Assembly (NCBI GenBank): GCA_015494535.1
Contig: WGBC01000026.1
Location: 1 to 64,000, forward strand
Length of the DNA stretch: 64,000 bases
Source: Nitratiruptor sp.
GTDB lineage: Bacteria > Campylobacterota > Campylobacteria > Campylobacterales > Nitratiruptoraceae
Direction: 5' to 3'
In this document: in pieces, positions 1 to 7,515 of the stretch
Layout: each line of letters opens with the position of its first letter
Position numbering within the stretch: position 1 is the first letter of the stretch
The notes under the pieces: model-generated
Databases searched by the model: none
Told to the model about the DNA's origin: nothing
What the model saw: the letters and a program-made list of their open reading frames with translations, nothing else
Translations under genes and position numbers: made by a program

Positions 1-773
1 TAGATGGCATAAAATTTGCCGCTTACAATTCCTTTCTGGCTCAAAGCCCTTTGCCACGCACCAATGATGTCTTCAAGGTTATCCTCTTTGGCACAGGTGT
101 CAATCTGATTGAGGATATAGAGCACTTTATCCGCATCAGTATGGGTGATGGCGCTTTGGACAAGGTGATTGAGGGTATCGCGCATTGCGCCAGGTTCTGG
201 ATGTCTTGCATCAAAAAAGATAAGCACAAGATCCGATAGGTTAATGATATGATCGCTCATGCGTAAAATCGCATCTCTTTGTACATCTGCATCAAATCCT
301 GGGGAGTCTATGAGGATTTGTCCTTTGATACGCTCGCTATTGACGGCTTTGAGCTGGAGGTATTTATTGATATTTTTCTCTTTAGGATCCAGTTTTTCGA
401 TCTCCTTTGAGATGTTATAAAATGGAAATCTGGGATCCGCATCCAGTGCAACGCCAGGCAATGAGACAACTTCATCTTTTTTGGTGTAGCAAATTACGGT
501 GAATTTGTCGTCTATCGCCTGATTGCCAGTCTCTTGCACTTTTTTGCCCAAAAACTCGTTGATAAAACTCGATTTGCCTGCACTAAATGTCCCAAGAATT
601 GAAATGAGCGGCCACCACGATATAGTCTCGGTATATGTCTGGGAGGGAAGCAAAAAGCCGATTTTTTTGGCTATTTTATCGAGCTCCTTATACTCGTCTA
701 TCACCTCCACCAAAAGAGGATTCTCATTAGTGAGGTGCTCTTTGAGTTTTTTGTAGCGCTCTTGAGGTGTCAT
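1..773 (-). CDS. Dynamin-family GTPase, N-terminal part (3' end beyond the left edge)
   Basis: The open frame begins at ATG 773 and is still open at base 1, so at least 257 residues are present. A GTPase domain is clear: G1 loop GTFSAGKSS at residues 61-69, G3 DSPG at 156-159 and G4 NQID at 222-225. The G1 form with SAGKSS and the stretch before it fit the dynamin/EHD-like superfamily rather than small Ras-like or Era-type GTPases. Such proteins bind membranes and are often paired in bacteria, but the helical stalk that would show this lies outside the window. Transcribed away from htpG, with a 131-base shared upstream region. Function beyond GTP hydrolysis is not deducible. Confidence 0.85.
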   Translation of the reverse strand, partial: MTPQERYKKLKEHLTNENPLLVEVIDEYKELDKIAKKIGFLLPSQTYTETISWWPLISILGTFSAGKSSFINEFLGKKVQETGNQAIDDKFTVICYTKKDEVVSLPGVALDADPRFPFYNISKEIEKLDPKEKNINKYLQLKAVNSERIKGQILIDSPGFDADVQRDAILRMSDHIINLSDLVLIFFDARHPEPGAMRDTLNHLVQSAITHTDADKVLYILNQIDTCAKEDNLEDIIGAWQRALSQKGIVSGKFYAI

Positions 774-847
774 TCACTACCTTTTTTTAGTTTTTAGTAT
801 AGCATAAGCCAACTGCCCGATCAATTGAGTAAAATATGGAAGATTAT

Positions 848-877
848 TTGATAACAAAAGACTAAATATGATACAAT
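848..877 (+). promoter_or_regulatory. Probable sigma-70-type promoter of htpG
   Basis: TTGATA at 848-853 and TACAAT at 872-877 are separated by 18 bases, with the htpG ribosome site AGGAGG at 893-898 downstream. The spacer contains AGACTAAA, also present between the -35 and -10 of the cbpA promoter. Assigned from sequence only. Confidence 0.45.
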
Positions 878-904
878 TGCAAAAAAATTTGGCAGGAGGA
901 AGAG

Positions 905-2704
905 ATGGCGAAACACCACTTCGAAGCAGAAGTGAGCAAGCTTTTGCATCTAGTCATCCACTCGCTCTATACAAACAAAGAGATCTTTTTACGCGAGCTC
1001 ATTTCCAACGCATCAGATGCATTAGATAAGCTGCACCTTCTCACTCTCACAGAGGAAAAATTCAAAAACTTGGAGTATGATCCCAAAATCACCATCACCC
1101 TCGATCCTATAGAAAAGCGCTTGATCGTGAGCGACAACGGGATCGGTATGGATGATGTAGATTTGGTGGAGAATCTAGGAACGATAGCCAAGAGCGGCAC
1201 AAAGAAGTTTTTGGAAGAGCTTGATAAAAATCTAAAAAACAAAGAGAATCTCATAGGGCAGTTCGGGGTAGGGTTCTACAGTGCTTTCATGGTGGCCGAC
1301 AAAGTGGAGGTGGTAAGCCGCAAAGCCGGGGATGAAAAGGCGTGGATTTGGAGAAGCGAGGCCAAGGGTGAGTTTGAGATTGATGAGGCGAGCAGAGACT
1401 CTTTCGGGACGGATGTGATCTTGTATCTAAGAGACGAGGAGTTTTTGGAGGAGTGGAGAATAAAGGAAATCGTCAAAAAGTATAGCGATCACATCCCATA
1501 TAGGATCTTTTTGAAAAAAGATGACAAAGAGGAGCAGATAAACAGCGCAAAAGCTTTGTGGAAAATGAGCAAAAGCGAAATAAAAGATGAAGAGTACAAG
1601 GAGTTTTATAAAACCCTCTCGCATGACAACAATGAACCGCTTTATTGGATGCATACAAAAGCGGAAGGGACACTGGAGTACACGACACTCTTTTATATCC
1701 CATCCGTTAGACCATTCGATCTCTTTCGATCAGATTACGAGCCCGGCGTGAAACTCTATGTCAAAAATGTATTCATTATGCAAGATAGGGATCTCTTGCC
1801 AGCTTATCTTCGCTTTATTAGAGGTATCATCGATTCCGAAGATCTGCCACTCAACATCTCTAGGGAGACGCTCCAATACAATGCCGTACTCGCAAAGATC
1901 AAGAAAACTTCTATAAGAAAAATTCTTACAGAACTCAAGAAGCTTAAAGATCAAGACAAAGAGAAGTATCGCAAATTCTGGGATCTTTTTGGGCGCGTGC
2001 TCAAAGAGGGATTACTTAGCGATTTCGAACACAAAGAACTCATAAAGTCGCTTTTGCTCTTTAGGACAAACAAAAGCGACGAATATATCGATTTTGATAC
2101 CTACATACAACGCATGCCAAAAAACCAGAAATCTATCTACTATTACGTAGGCAAAAGAGTAGAAGAATCACCACTATTGGATAGATTCAAAAAAGAGGGA
2201 TTTGAAGTGATATTTTTCGAGGACGATATCGACTCTTTGGTGGCCGAAACGATAGAAGAGTATGCCCAAAAACCTCTCAAATCTATTGCAAGTACCGAGG
2301 CGGACGAAGATTTTGGCACTTTAGAGTTGGATGAAGGGACGTATCGAGATATTGTGCATGCCCTCAAGGATGCGCTACAAGAGAAAGTAAAAGATGTAAA
2401 AATATCCGCAAGGCTTACGGACTATCCAGTCTGCTTGGTGTTTGACAAGAATGATCCCGAGTATCAGACATACAAGATTTTGCAACAGATGGGAGAATAT
2501 GCGATCGAGCCAAAGCCAATCCTAGAGATTAATCCACAGCATGAGATTTTTGCAAAGGCCATGCTCAAAAACGACCCACAAAGCCTCAAAGAGATAGCGC
2601 CGATACTATACAACGAAGCGAGAATTTTGGAAGGTATGGAGATTGAAGATCCTATGATGTTAGCAAAGAAGATAAACGAACTCTTGGCAAAAGCGCTCTC
2701 TTAG
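905..2704 (+). CDS. htpG: Molecular chaperone HtpG (Hsp90)
   Basis: 599 residues, slightly short for bacterial Hsp90 but complete. Cytosolic ATP-dependent chaperone that remodels client proteins late in folding. The N-terminal GHKL ATPase shows the family motifs LRELISNASDALDKL, DNGIGM and GQFGVGFYSAF in order; the middle domain carries the conserved NISRETLQ segment. A strong AGGAGG lies 6 bases before ATG 905. It stands alone in transcription but sits next to the cbpA-hspR heat-shock pair, so heat control is plausible; no CIRCE element (TTAGCACTC repeat) is visible upstream. Confidence 0.98.
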   Translation: MAKHHFEAEVSKLLHLVIHSLYTNKEIFLRELISNASDALDKLHLLTLTEEKFKNLEYDPKITITLDPIEKRLIVSDNGIGMDDVDLVENLGTIAKSGTKKFLEELDKNLKNKENLIGQFGVGFYSAFMVADKVEVVSRKAGDEKAWIWRSEAKGEFEIDEASRDSFGTDVILYLRDEEFLEEWRIKEIVKKYSDHIPYRIFLKKDDKEEQINSAKALWKMSKSEIKDEEYKEFYKTLSHDNNEPLYWMHTKAEGTLEYTTLFYIPSVRPFDLFRSDYEPGVKLYVKNVFIMQDRDLLPAYLRFIRGIIDSEDLPLNISRETLQYNAVLAKIKKTSIRKILTELKKLKDQDKEKYRKFWDLFGRVLKEGLLSDFEHKELIKSLLLFRTNKSDEYIDFDTYIQRMPKNQKSIYYYVGKRVEESPLLDRFKKEGFEVIFFEDDIDSLVAETIEEYAQKPLKSIASTEADEDFGTLELDEGTYRDIVHALKDALQEKVKDVKISARLTDYPVCLVFDKNDPEYQTYKILQQMGEYAIEPKPILEINPQHEIFAKAMLKNDPQSLKEIAPILYNEARILEGMEIEDPMMLAKKINELLAKALS

Positions 2705-2720
2705 GCGCTATTGCTTCTTA

Positions 2721-2749
2721 TTGTTTCTTATGGTAAGATAAAAGATATT
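2721..2749 (+). promoter_or_regulatory. Probable promoter of the XRE regulator gene
   Basis: TTGTTT at 2721-2726 and GATATT at 2744-2749 with a 17-base spacer. The left arm of an inverted repeat fills the spacer, so a protein bound there would block polymerase. Confidence 0.35.
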
Positions 2750-2761
2750 TCTTGCCATAAG
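2727..2761. promoter_or_regulatory. 12-bp inverted repeat before the XRE regulator (operator or RNA hairpin)
   Basis: CTTATGGTAAGA at 2727-2738 and TCTTGCCATAAG at 2750-2761 match as an inverted repeat in 11 of 12 positions with an 11-base spacer. The right arm ends in the AAGG of the ribosome site for the gene starting at 2770. It could be the autoregulatory operator of the encoded HTH protein or an mRNA stem that masks the ribosome site. Confidence 0.5.
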
Positions 2762-2769
2762 GAATCGCT

Positions 2770-3099
2770 ATGCAGTATGGGGAAAAGATTAGAGAACTTC
2801 GTGAAAAACTTGGACTCTCCCAAAGCGAGTTTGCCCAAAAACTTGGCGTACACAAGCAGATGATAAGCGATGTGGAGCGTGGCAAACAAAAGCGCTTCAA
2901 CCCTCAAATCGAAAAGAGACTCGTAGAGCTTTTCGATTTGCCGCAAGAGTGGTTTGTCCAAGAGCAGAGCCTAAAAGATGAGTGTAAAAGTCCCGAAGAG
3001 GAGATTTTGCTCAAATATTTTCGCCAAATTCCCGCTCAAAATCGCCTCCAAGCCTTGGCATGCATCTTGCAATGCCTAGCAGAACATAGCAAAACTTAA
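2770..3099 (+). CDS. Small XRE-family helix-turn-helix transcriptional regulator
   Basis: 109 residues. The first 60 residues form an HTH_3/Cro-CI domain: IRELREKLGLSQSEFAQKLGV, followed by the recognition helix around HKQMISDVERGKQ. The remaining 45 residues have no recognised domain and could serve dimerisation. It lies alone between htpG and cbpA, 65 bases after htpG, with its own promoter-like sequence and an inverted repeat in front. Autoregulation is likely by analogy with this family; targets are unknown. Confidence 0.85.
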   Translation: MQYGEKIRELREKLGLSQSEFAQKLGVHKQMISDVERGKQKRFNPQIEKRLVELFDLPQEWFVQEQSLKDECKSPEEEILLKYFRQIPAQNRLQALACILQCLAEHSKT

Positions 3100-3132
3100 T
3101 AAATTTTATTCGTGCTGTTTCATTAAATTTGA

Positions 3133-3162
3133 TTGACTTAGACTAAAGTTTTATGTTATAAT
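3133..3162 (+). promoter_or_regulatory. Promoter of the cbpA-hspR operon
   Basis: TTGACT at 3133-3138 and a perfect TATAAT at 3157-3162, spacing 18. The sequence ACTT-N6-AAGT at 3136-3149 is a short inverted repeat over the end of the -35 box and is a candidate HspR contact site, but it does not match the classic HAIR box (CTTGAGT-N7-ACTCAAG). Confidence 0.55.
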
Positions 3163-3194
3163 CTTAATAAAAAATTGAATTGGGGAGGAGAGCC

Positions 3195-4079
3195 TTGAGT
3201 AAAAGCCTCTACGATACTTTGGGTATAAGTCCCAACGCATCAGCGGACGAAATAAAAAAAGCCTATCGAAAATTGGCAAGAAAATACCATCCAGATATCT
3301 GTAAAGAGCCGGAGTGCGAAGAAAAATTCAAAGAGATCAACGCCGCTTATGAGATTTTGAGCGACCCTGAAAAGCGAAAACAGTACGATCAGTATGGCGA
3401 TGCGATGTTTGGTGGCCAAAATTTTCACGATTTTGCGCAGCAAAACTTCCAAGGCGGCGTAGATTTGGATGAAATCCTTCGCTCCATTTTTGGGGGAGGG
3501 GGATTTGGCGGATTTAGCTCTGGATTCAGAAGCGGCGGTTTTGGTGGATTTGAGGAGTTTGCGCAGCCAGACTTGGATATGCATGCCAAAATCACCATAC
3601 CGTTTCGCACGGCAGTACTTGGTGGAACCCATTCCATATCCATCAATGGAGAGACCTTTGACGTGCGTATTCCGGCAGGCGTGAAAAATGGCGATACGCT
3701 TCGCATTCGTGGCAAAGGAAAAGCCTATAAAAATATGCGAGGCGATCTGCTTTTGAAAGTGGAAGTGGCGCCAGATCCAGAGTATAGAAGAGAAGGAAAC
3801 GATCTGTACAAAAAGATAGATATTCCTCTCAAAATCGCCATGTTTGGCGGCAAAGTGAAAGTCCCGACGCTGGAAAAGGAGATTACGCTCAAAGTGCCAA
3901 AAAATACCAAATGCGGTCAGAAATTTCGTGTCAAGGGAATGGGTGTGATGGATAGAAAAACCAAGCAAAAAGGGGATCTCTATCTAGAAGCTAACGTAGT
4001 ATTGCCAAAAGTGGAGGAGCTTGATAGCGATCTTGCCAAAATGATGGAAGAAAAACTTCCAGGAGGTGAAAATGCATAA
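3195..4079 (+). CDS. cbpA: DnaJ-class co-chaperone CbpA (J-domain protein without zinc finger)
   Basis: 294 residues when started at TTG 3195, which follows GGGAGGAGA at ideal distance; a longer reading from TTG 3180 would place the ribosome site inside the gene. The J domain (about residues 4-66) keeps the HPD triad at 32-34. A Gly/Phe-rich linker follows (about 85-125), then the two beta-barrel DnaJ C-terminal subdomains. The CxxCxGxG zinc finger of DnaJ is absent, which makes it CbpA-type. It stimulates DnaK ATPase. The last 8 bases overlap hspR, the conserved cbpA-hspR arrangement of Helicobacter and Campylobacter, where HspR represses the operon. Confidence 0.95.
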   Translation: MSKSLYDTLGISPNASADEIKKAYRKLARKYHPDICKEPECEEKFKEINAAYEILSDPEKRKQYDQYGDAMFGGQNFHDFAQQNFQGGVDLDEILRSIFGGGGFGGFSSGFRSGGFGGFEEFAQPDLDMHAKITIPFRTAVLGGTHSISINGETFDVRIPAGVKNGDTLRIRGKGKAYKNMRGDLLLKVEVAPDPEYRREGNDLYKKIDIPLKIAMFGGKVKVPTLEKEITLKVPKNTKCGQKFRVKGMGVMDRKTKQKGDLYLEANVVLPKVEELDSDLAKMMEEKLPGGENA

Positions 4080-4452
4080 GTATGATGAGCCGGTATATCT
4101 CATTAGCGTTGTAGCAAAAGTTCTCAACATCCATCCCCAAACCCTTCGCCAATATGAGAGGGAAGGGCTTATTACCCCATCTAGGACAGAAGGAAAAACG
4201 AGACTCTATTCGCAAAAAGATATAGATCGAATCAAGACGATTTTGCGCCTAACAAGAGAGCTTGGGGTCAATCTTGCGGGAGTGGACATCATCTTGCGCC
4301 TTAAAGAGCAGATGCAAGAGATGGAAAAAGAGATAGAGATGCTCAGAAATGAACTGCAAAAGTATGAAGAAACCATCACCGTGCCCAGAAGTAGGGCAGT
4401 GGTGAAAAAAGATTTCAACACCGAGATAATAATTTTCGAAGAAGAGAAATAG
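4072..4452 (+). CDS. hspR: Heat-shock repressor HspR (MerR family)
   Basis: 126 residues from ATG 4072, placed 5 bases after AGGAGG at 4061-4066; the GTG two codons earlier lies on the ribosome site itself. The N-terminal winged HTH has the HspR signature [14 protein letters not shown]...TRLYSQKDI (about residues 18-56) and is followed by a coiled coil (about 75-110). In Helicobacter and Campylobacter HspR represses cbpA, clpB and dnaK operons, with DnaK as co-repressor. Co-transcription with cbpA implies autoregulation through the promoter at 3133-3162. Confidence 0.95.
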   Translation: MHKYDEPVYLISVVAKVLNIHPQTLRQYEREGLITPSRTEGKTRLYSQKDIDRIKTILRLTRELGVNLAGVDIILRLKEQMQEMEKEIEMLRNELQKYEETITVPRSRAVVKKDFNTEIIIFEEEK

Positions 4453-4460
4453 AGCTAGAA

Positions 4461-5729
4461 TCAGTGCTCTTGCAGCCTCGTTACTTGAGCGCCAAGAGCG
4501 TTGAGTTTGCTCTCTAAGTTTTCGTAGCCGCGATCGAGATGGTAGATGCGGTGAACGTTGCTCGTACCTTGTGCCGCTAAAGCCGCTAAAACCAGTGCAC
4601 TGCTTGCCCTGAGATCCGTAGCCATCACATCTGCACCGTAAAGCTCAGTAGGGCCAATAACTGTTGCAATATTGCCTTTAAGCTGGATATTTGCTCCAAA
4701 TCGCCTAAGTTCCGCCACATGCATAAAACGATTTTCAAAAAGGCGCTCCTCGATGATGGAGGTGCCGTTGGCTAGGAGAGCCAAGGCCATAAACTGCGCT
4801 TGCATATCTGTAGGAAAGCCTGGATATTCACTGGTCACTATTTCGATGGGCTCGATTCTTCTAGCTGGTGAAATTGTAATATTGCTATCTCCTATCTCCA
4901 GACCAAATCCCATCTGCTGTAATTTGACCAAAATACTCTCTATATGAGCTGGAATGACTTTGTCGATGGTGATAGTGGAATTGGTAATCGCCCCAGCGCA
5001 AAGGTAGGTACCGGCTTCGATACGATCGGGAATCACCGAAATAGTTTCCATCGGCAATAACTCTCCCTCGCTTCCAAAAATGGTTATCTCGTCGCTGCCA
5101 ATTCCCTCGATATCGACCCCGCTATTTTGAAGGATTTGGCATAATTGCACAACTTCTGGCTCTTTGGCGGCATTTATGATGGTGGTTTTGCCTTTTGCCA
5201 AAGCCGCAGCCATGAGAATGTTTTCCGTACCAGTCACGGTGATTTTATCGAATATGATGGTGGCTCCTCGCAGCCCTTGAGGAGCTTTTGCATGCACATA
5301 GCCGCCTTTGATGCTGATATCTGCACCCATTTGTTCTAATGCACGCAGATGCAAATCGATAGGCCGCTGCCCTATGGCGCATCCTCCGGGCAAACTCACC
5401 TCACAGTGACCAAATCGAGCCAATAGCGGCCCCAAAACGAGAATGGAAGCGCGCATCGTGCGTACGATATCGTAAGTGGCTTTGGTGGATGTGATGGTGG
5501 AAGTATCTATGGTGGCAGCGCTCTTTGCATGTTCATACCTAGCACCCAGATTGTCAAGAAGTTTCAGGAGCGTCTTTATGTCTCGTACATTTGGGAGATT
5601 GGTGATTTGCACAGAATCTTTTGCAATAATTGTAGCGGCAATGAGGGGCAGGGCGGCATTTTTGGCTCCAGAAATCGTTACCTTACCACGCAACTTGTTG
5701 CCACCTACAATTTGCAAATAGTCCATCAT
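4461..5729 (-). CDS. murA: UDP-N-acetylglucosamine 1-carboxyvinyltransferase MurA
   Basis: 422 residues, normal length. Catalyses the first committed step of peptidoglycan synthesis, enolpyruvyl transfer from PEP to UDP-GlcNAc, in the cytosol. The catalytic loop [11 protein letters not shown] keeps Cys117 (Cys115 in E. coli), the fosfomycin target, so sensitivity to fosfomycin at the enzyme level is expected. Two ATG codons are adjacent at the start (5729 and 5726); AAGGA lies upstream. Convergent with hspR with only 8 bases between stops. Confidence 0.98.
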   Translation of the reverse strand: MMDYLQIVGGNKLRGKVTISGAKNAALPLIAATIIAKDSVQITNLPNVRDIKTLLKLLDNLGARYEHAKSAATIDTSTITSTKATYDIVRTMRASILVLGPLLARFGHCEVSLPGGCAIGQRPIDLHLRALEQMGADISIKGGYVHAKAPQGLRGATIIFDKITVTGTENILMAAALAKGKTTIINAAKEPEVVQLCQILQNSGVDIEGIGSDEITIFGSEGELLPMETISVIPDRIEAGTYLCAGAITNSTITIDKVIPAHIESILVKLQQMGFGLEIGDSNITISPARRIEPIEIVTSEYPGFPTDMQAQFMALALLANGTSIIEERLFENRFMHVAELRRFGANIQLKGNIATVIGPTELYGADVMATDLRASSALVLAALAAQGTSNVHRIYHLDRGYENLESKLNALGAQVTRLQEH

Positions 5730-5746
5730 TGTCCTTTTTTTGCAAA

Positions 5747-5752
5747 ATTATA
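5747..5752 (-). promoter_or_regulatory. -10 element of the murA promoter
   Basis: A perfect TATAAT reads on the minus strand at 5752-5747, about 18 bases before the murA start, with no clear -35. Promoters of this group often lack a -35 box. Confidence 0.4.
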
Positions 5753-5790
5753 CTACAATAGTTTTGATATTAAATAATATAGGTATAGCT

Positions 5791-6213
5791 ATGGAGAACA
5801 TAAAGAAGGTCGAAGAGCTGCTTAACTCGATACAAACCACCGATACCCTGCGTAAAAGAAACCGCAAGAGGCTGCATGAACTCTATGAAGAGCTACAGAT
5901 TAGAGAAAAAGTAGGGGAGTTTAAAGAGATTTTTACATTTTTAGCTATCAATCTTACGGGAATTTCATTGCAAAAAGAGCATCTTGGCACGATCCAGCCA
6001 AAGCGCTACATCCAGATAATCGGTATCAAAAAGGAAGAGAACCGATCCAAAAATATCAATCTGGGATATTTCGGCAAAGCAGAGAGCATAAATGAAGAAA
6101 AAAAGCAAAAGATCGTGGAGTTCGTTTTGCGATGGAGGCTGGAGAAGAGTTTCATGAGCGTAGATCATTATAAGGATCTTTTAGGGGTTTTGCATGCGGG
6201 AAAAGTGGAATAA
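5791..6213 (+). CDS. Conserved hypothetical protein, 140 aa
   Basis: Not recognised. The likely start is ATG 5791 (MENIKKVEELL); an upstream in-frame ATG at 5740 would add a hydrophobic stretch that overlaps the murA promoter and has no ribosome site. The product is soluble, charged and mostly helical, with two helical segments at the N-terminus (about 1-55) and a basic middle region. The 3' end overlaps the next gene by 20 bases, so the two are probably co-transcribed and translationally coupled. No motif suggests a function. Confidence 0.75.
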   Translation: MENIKKVEELLNSIQTTDTLRKRNRKRLHELYEELQIREKVGEFKEIFTFLAINLTGISLQKEHLGTIQPKRYIQIIGIKKEENRSKNINLGYFGKAESINEEKKQKIVEFVLRWRLEKSFMSVDHYKDLLGVLHAGKVE

Positions 6214-6694
6214 AAGATACAGCGAAATCCAGCACATTCCAACTCCCAACGCGTTGTTAAAGAGATTTTTGAATCTGGTGCAAGGAAAGAGGGCGCTCGA
6301 TATCGCTTGCGGGCTGGGGCACAACGCCTACTATTTGGCGCAAAAGGGTTTGTTGGTGGATGCCGTAGATATTTCTGAAGTTGCGCTGCAAAAAGCGCCA
6401 AAACATCCAAATATACGCTATATCAATGCCGATCTTATGCACTTTTCAATTAAGCCCAACAGCTACGATCTCATCATAAACTTCAACTACTTGCAAAGAG
6501 ATCTTTTCCCAGCGATTGAAGAGGGTTTGAAAAGCGGGGGAGTGGTGCTTTTTGAAGCATTTACCTACCATTCCAACATGAATCCAAGCTATTGTCTTCA
6601 TAAAAACGAGCTATTGGAAGCTTTTATCATGCTTGAAATCTGCTATTATCAACTAAAAGAGGGCAAAGCGAGGATCGCTGCCATCAAGAACTAA
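6194..6694 (+). CDS. Small class I SAM-dependent methyltransferase
   Basis: 166 residues. Motif I ALDIACGLGHNA at about 33-44 binds S-adenosylmethionine, followed by acidic motif II VDAVDIS and the motif IV region YDLIINFNYLQ. This is the TehB/UbiE-like fold at minimal length. The substrate cannot be deduced. It overlaps the upstream unknown gene by 20 bases and converges with the TetR gene, overlapping it by 11 bases at the 3' end. Confidence 0.85.
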   Translation: MREKWNKRYSEIQHIPTPNALLKRFLNLVQGKRALDIACGLGHNAYYLAQKGLLVDAVDISEVALQKAPKHPNIRYINADLMHFSIKPNSYDLIINFNYLQRDLFPAIEEGLKSGGVVLFEAFTYHSNMNPSYCLHKNELLEAFIMLEICYYQLKEGKARIAAIKN

Positions 6695-7307
6695 TAGCCA
6701 CCCCTTCCCAAAAAAACTCCACATGCTTCTCAAAAATGGTGGAGAGGGATGTGGTGCTCTTATCATCCATCCTCAGCAATAAGGTATGCAAACGGAAATA
6801 GAAAAGCGGGGCGAAGAACTCCTGTGCCATTAGCAAAGGATCACCACTTCTTATCAGCCCCTCTTGCATCATCACGAAAAAAGCGTTGGAGAGATGCTTG
6901 ATATATTCGTCAAAGAATTTTTGTAAAAAGATCTGGCGAATCTTTTCGTTTTGCATAAGTTCGACTAATATGATGCGAAAAAGCTTTTCATGCCTGCTGT
7001 CGAAGGAGAGGATTTTGATGTTCATCGCAAATTCAAGCAGGTATATTTTACCTCTTTTAGCATAGATTTGTGGCGGTTTTTTCGTAAAAAACTCATCAAG
7101 AGGCGAGACGAAAAGATTTTGCATGATGGAGGCAAAAATCTCCTCTTTGTTTTTGAAATGGTTGTAAATTGCACTCTCTCTAATACCAACAGCCTTGGCG
7201 ATTTTTCTAACGGATGCACCTTTGTAGCCAAAGGAGGCTATAAGATCCAAAGCGGCATCCAAAATCTTTTGTTTGGTCGAACTAGTTGTCTGTTTATCCC
7301 TATCCAT
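6684..7307 (-). CDS. TetR-family transcriptional regulator
   Basis: 207 residues from ATG 7307, which follows AGGAGA by six bases; an in-frame start at 7355 would read through the operator region and has no ribosome site. The HTH (about residues 15-58) has the TetR pattern GYKGASVRKIAKAVG then AIYNHFKNKEEIF. The C-terminal ligand/dimer domain (60-207) is helical and not diagnostic. Five phased palindromes lie just upstream, between this gene and divergent xerH, so autorepression and possible control of xerH are likely. No transporter or enzyme neighbour hints at the ligand. Confidence 0.92.
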   Translation of the reverse strand: MDRDKQTTSSTKQKILDAALDLIASFGYKGASVRKIAKAVGIRESAIYNHFKNKEEIFASIMQNLFVSPLDEFFTKKPPQIYAKRGKIYLLEFAMNIKILSFDSRHEKLFRIILVELMQNEKIRQIFLQKFFDEYIKHLSNAFFVMMQEGLIRSGDPLLMAQEFFAPLFYFRLHTLLLRMDDKSTTSLSTIFEKHVEFFWEGVAISS

Positions 7308-7326
7308 GGGGATTCTCCTAAGGTGA

Positions 7327-7417
7327 TGAACGAATGTTGTTTTATATATTAACATATGTTCAGTTAATGTTCAATTTATTGTGAACTATTGTTCATATAT
7401 TTATGAACAGATGTTAA
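7327..7417. promoter_or_regulatory. Array of five helically phased palindromic boxes (candidate TetR operators)
   Basis: Boxes of 14 bp resembling TGAACA-NN-TGTTCA: 7327-7340 (9 of 12 positions), 7349-7362 (11/12), 7360-7373 (8/12, left half degenerate), 7382-7395 (11/12) and 7404-7417 (11/12). Centres at 7333.5, 7355.5, 7366.5, 7388.5 and 7410.5 are separated by 22, 11, 22 and 22 bp, so every box faces the same side of the helix. The array spans the region between the tetR ribosome site and the xerH -10 box. Confidence 0.7.
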
Positions 7418-7438
7418 CTTCTAGCTAATAGTGGTTGC

Positions 7439-7447
7439 TGCTATAAT
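7439..7447 (+). promoter_or_regulatory. Extended -10 promoter of xerH
   Basis: TGCTATAAT at 7439-7447: perfect -10 with the TGn extension, no good -35. The last operator-like box ends 22 bases upstream, where -35 contacts would fall. Confidence 0.5.
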
Positions 7448-7469
7448 ATAAATAGTGAAAATAGAAAAT

Positions 7470-7496
7470 AGTTTGAAAATTATAGTTTTCAATACT
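7470..7496. other. difH: Candidate dif-like recombination site (difH) upstream of xerH
   Basis: TTGAAAA at 7473-7479 and TTTTCAA at 7486-7492 form a perfect inverted repeat around the 6-base centre TTATAG, and outer AGT/ACT extend it to about 27 bp. Xer core sites have two arms around a 6-8 base spacer, and in Campylobacter and Helicobacter difH lies beside xerH. Position 20 bases before the xerH start fits. No comparison with published difH sequences was possible here. Confidence 0.5.
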
Positions 7497-7515
7497 TTTG
7501 ATAAGGATCCACTGG

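Noticed and set aside
3194-3200. CTTGAGT, identical to a HAIR half-site of HspR
   Set aside because: It is the cbpA start-codon region itself (TTG AGT) and no matching ACTCAAG lies seven bases further on.
3240-3968. 242-codon minus-strand frame inside cbpA
   Set aside because: Antisense to a clear DnaJ-family gene with no start signals or domain.
4451-4470. Hairpin between hspR and murA as a terminator
   Set aside because: Only five base pairs with a ten-base loop and no T-run.
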